From Deltaproteobacteria bacterium (GTDB taxonomy: Bacteria > Desulfobacterota > Desulfobulbia > Desulfobulbales > VMSU01): a stretch of DNA of 8,812 nt. The stretch spans positions 5,434 to 14,245 of the forward strand of contig JAJYJA010000054.1 in NCBI GenBank assembly GCA_021789795.1, read 5' to 3'. The position numbers and the translations under genes are program-made. Below, piece by piece: positions 7,376 to 8,812 of this stretch; within the stretch, counting starts at the first letter, position 1, and the number at the start of each line of letters is the position of its first letter. The notes beneath the pieces were generated by a model. That model had not been told where the DNA came from and searched no databases. It saw only the letters and a program-made list of their open reading frames with translations.

Positions 7376-7408
7376 AACCCGCACAGCTTAAGGCTTTGCG
7401 GGTTTTTT
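7376..7408 (+). terminator. Rho-independent terminator after tRNA-Leu
   Basis: AACCCGCA (7376-7383) pairs with TGCGGGTT (7397-7404). After a C/T mismatch, AGC pairs with GCT around loop TTAAG. The stem runs into six T residues (7403-7408). It is a strong intrinsic terminator that would end the unit ending in secG and tRNA-Leu and insulate the integrase from it. Confidence 0.88.
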
Positions 7409-7409
7409 G

Positions 7410-7438
7410 TTGTGCGACAAAGTTCGAGGTGGTACGGT
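7410..7438 (+). promoter_or_regulatory. Weak candidate promoter for the integrase
   Basis: TTGTGC (7410-7415) and TACGGT (7433-7438) are 17 nt apart, and TGG directly before the second hexamer gives an extended -10 form. The -10 matches the consensus poorly in the middle. The position, just after the terminator and before the structured leader, is right for integrase expression. Confidence 0.27.
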
Positions 7439-7442
7439 GGAA

Positions 7443-7503
7443 GCCCCATCGTTTAGGGGCCGGCATGGGGGCCTGAGAACTAGGCTTTGACGTAAAGGCC
7501 CCC
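7443..7503 (+). promoter_or_regulatory. Structured leader upstream of the integrase
   Basis: GCCCC (7443-7447) pairs with GGGGC (7456-7460) around an 8-nt loop. GGGGGCCT (7467-7474) pairs perfectly with AGGCCCCC (7496-7503) around a 21-nt loop. A competing partner for the last segment is GGCTTT (7484-7489), which can pair with AAAGGCC through a bulge. The second stem ends 5 nt before the GGGAGG ribosome binding site (7509-7514), so folding could affect translation. It could equally contain arm-type integrase sites. It matches no riboswitch class that I recognise. Confidence 0.4.
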
Positions 7504-7520
7504 AAAAAGGGAGGCTAACA

Positions 7521-8751
7521 ATGCCTAAGCAAATCGTACCATTGACAGACGCCAAGATCAAAGCCGCCAAGCCCAAAAACGCCGAGTATAAAATCTTTGA
7601 CGGTGGGGGACTCTATGTGCTGGTTACACCATCCGGTGGCAAGCTCTGGCGCTTAAAGTATCGTGCCGGAGGCAAGGAAAAAAAGCTGGCAATCGGGTCG
7701 TACCCAGAAGTTTCACTTGCCGAGGCCAGACACAAAAGAGATCAGGCGCGTACTTATCTTGCCTCTGGAACTGATCCGGCGGAGGTTAAGAAAAAAGAGA
7801 AGGCCAAGGCGGATGGAACAAACAGTTTTGAGACCGTGGCCAGGGAATGGCACGACCGGTTCAAGGCGGAATGGTCTATTGGTCATGCCGAGGCCGTACT
7901 TGCCCGACTTTCAAGAGACGTATTTCCACATATGGGCACCCGGCAAATGGACGAGATCACCCCGCCGGAAATACTGGCCGCACTCCGGCGCATTGAAGAA
8001 CGATCCCTTGAAACAGCGCACCGAATCAAGATCACTTGTGGTCAAATTTACCGATACGCCATAGCCACCGGCAAGGCCACCTACAACCCGGTGGACGCTC
8101 TGAGGGGTGCCCTACCAACTGTCAAGCAAAACCATGGCAGCCCCCACCAATCCCAAAGAAATTGCGCCCATTTTGCGCATGATCGACGGCTATACAGGGT
8201 ATTCCATAGTGGCATGTGCTCTGAAGCTAGCCCCGTTGGTATTTGTTAGACCCGGAGAACTGCGACATGCTGAATGGGCCGGGATTGACCTAGACCTGGC
8301 CGAGTGGCGTTACACTGTAACCAAGACCAAGAACGAACATCTTGTCCCGCTGTCCAGACAGGCGGTTAAGATTCTACGAGAGATTCACCCATTGACCGGA
8401 GATGGCCGTTATGTATTCCCATCAGCGCGAACTGCGTCAAAACCGATGAGCGAAGCCGCGGTCAACGCAGCCTTGCGGCGTATGGGGATAGATACCAAGG
8501 AAGAATTGACCGGGCACGGATTCCGGGCGATGGCTCGGACGGTCCTAGACGAGGTGCTAGGATTCCGGCCCGACCTAATCGAACACCAACTTGCCCATGC
8601 CGTGCGCGATCCCCTGGGGCGAGCCTACAACCGGACAACCCACCTGCCAGAACGAAAACGCATGATGCAAAAATGGGCTGATTACCGAGCCTCTTGCAAA
8701 ATGAAAGAGGCAGCTGTTAGCAGTAAATTTTACAATAACACATTGAAATAA
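7521..8751 (+). pseudogene. P4-family tyrosine integrase split by a frameshift
   Basis: Two overlapping frames together make one integrase of about 410 residues, the normal length for the P4 family. The ATG at 7521 has GGGAGG 6 nt upstream. The first frame (7521 to about 8135, ~205 residues) has the N-terminal arm-binding domain (DUF4102-like, with DGGGLYVLVTPSGGKLW) and the SAM-like core-binding domain. It runs on to a stop at 8247-8249, with residues after ~205 unrelated to the family. The +1 frame carries the catalytic domain. Counted from its ATG at 8134, R39 (VRPGELR), K64/K66, H128 and R131 (HGFR), H155 (LAH) and nucleophile Y165 (AYNR) are all intact. The family sequence expects His-Met-Ala-Ala at the junction, so loss of 2 nt near CAAAACCATGG (8127-8137) fits best. 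The last ~20 residues look atypical. It may be a true mutation, a sequencing error beside A4 and C5 runs, or less likely programmed frameshifting. Confidence 0.88.
8689..8711. repeat. Inverted repeat at the 3' end of the integrase
   Basis: GCCTCTT (8689-8695) and AAGAGGC (8705-8711) form a perfect 7-bp stem around a 9-nt loop, inside the last codons of the integrase frame. No T run follows. It could be a weak transcript-end or stability hairpin; it may also relate to the unusual C-terminal residues of the integrase. Confidence 0.4.
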
Positions 8752-8780
8752 TTGAGCTTCATGGCACTCCATGGTATAGT
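8752..8780 (+). promoter_or_regulatory. Strong sigma70-type promoter for the first island gene beyond the window
   Basis: TTGAGC (8752-8757) and TATAGT (8775-8780) are separated by exactly 17 nt, with TGG before the -10 (extended -10). This is the best promoter in the window, starting at the stop codon of the integrase. A small inverted repeat, CATGG-CACT-CCATG (8760-8773), lies in the spacer and could bind a regulator. Transcription should start near 8787. Confidence 0.65.
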
Positions 8781-8803
8781 TTTGTATCCAGCAAAACAAA
8801 ACC

Positions 8804-8810
8804 AAGGAGG
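8804..8810 (+). promoter_or_regulatory. Ribosome binding site for a gene starting past the right edge
   Basis: AAGGAGG is a full-strength Shine-Dalgarno sequence about 25 nt downstream of the TATAGT box. With normal spacing the start codon would fall at about 8815-8819, outside the window. Promoter and ribosome binding site together show that a gene begins immediately downstream. Confidence 0.7.
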
Positions 8811-8812
8811 AT

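Larger units (their letters stand above)
7313..8812 (+). mobile_element. Left end of a tRNA-Leu-associated integrative element or genomic island
   Basis: The right part of the window has island hallmarks: a tRNA 3' end, a tyrosine integrase directly downstream in the same direction, and base composition visibly more AT-rich than the preceding core genes. The element runs past position 8812, where a promoter and ribosome binding site announce another gene. Cargo, size and type (phage satellite, ICE, defence island) cannot be told from here. Confidence 0.72.

Noticed and set aside
7110..7505. Reverse-strand ORF across the tRNA-Leu and terminator
   Set aside because: It runs through a tRNA gene and terminator on the other strand; database proteins of this sort are common false annotations.

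Overview
The window is high-GC bacterial chromosome ending in the left edge of an integrated genetic element. The order pgk-tpiA-secG-tRNA-Leu, pyrF next to large sensory genes, Cys-containing PAS domains (CH...CP) and a palindromic intergenic repeat with a TCGCAAAAAG-type end all suggest a Desulfobacterota (former Deltaproteobacteria) genome. That placement is from recalled gene order and protein style, not from a search.

Layout. Positions 1-18 look like the end of a dispersed palindromic repeat. At 36-2042 is a hybrid histidine kinase (REC-PAS-HisKA-HATPase-REC). pyrF follows at 2157-2888. The gene-free stretch 2889-3222 is mostly a 183-bp palindromic, MITE-like element (2887-3069), then T-rich sequence with a weak promoter candidate. 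At 3223-4632 is a diguanylate cyclase with a degenerate receiver. It lies 16 nt upstream of pgk (4649-5824), followed by tpiA (5924-6673), secG (6709-7239) and tRNA-Leu(GAG) (7255-7340). These genes are closely spaced on the + strand and probably form one transcription unit ending at the intrinsic terminator at 7376-7408.

The tRNA 3' end is the likely insertion site of an island. Past it, GC content visibly falls. A P4-family tyrosine integrase (7521-8751) begins behind a structured leader and is split by a frameshift near 8130-8136. The last 60 bases hold a good sigma70-type promoter (TTGAGC-N17-TATAGT with extended -10) and a strong ribosome binding site, so the first cargo gene must start just beyond the right edge.

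How the genes work together. pgk and tpiA are central glycolysis/gluconeogenesis, pyrF completes UMP synthesis, and secG is a translocon subunit. The two regulators appear to share a related Cys-containing PAS sensor, one linked to phosphotransfer and the other to c-di-GMP. I see no complete new system here. The best leads are the shared Cys-PAS module, the degenerate receiver on a c-di-GMP synthase next to glycolytic genes, the palindromic repeat family, and the island whose cargo lies outside the window.
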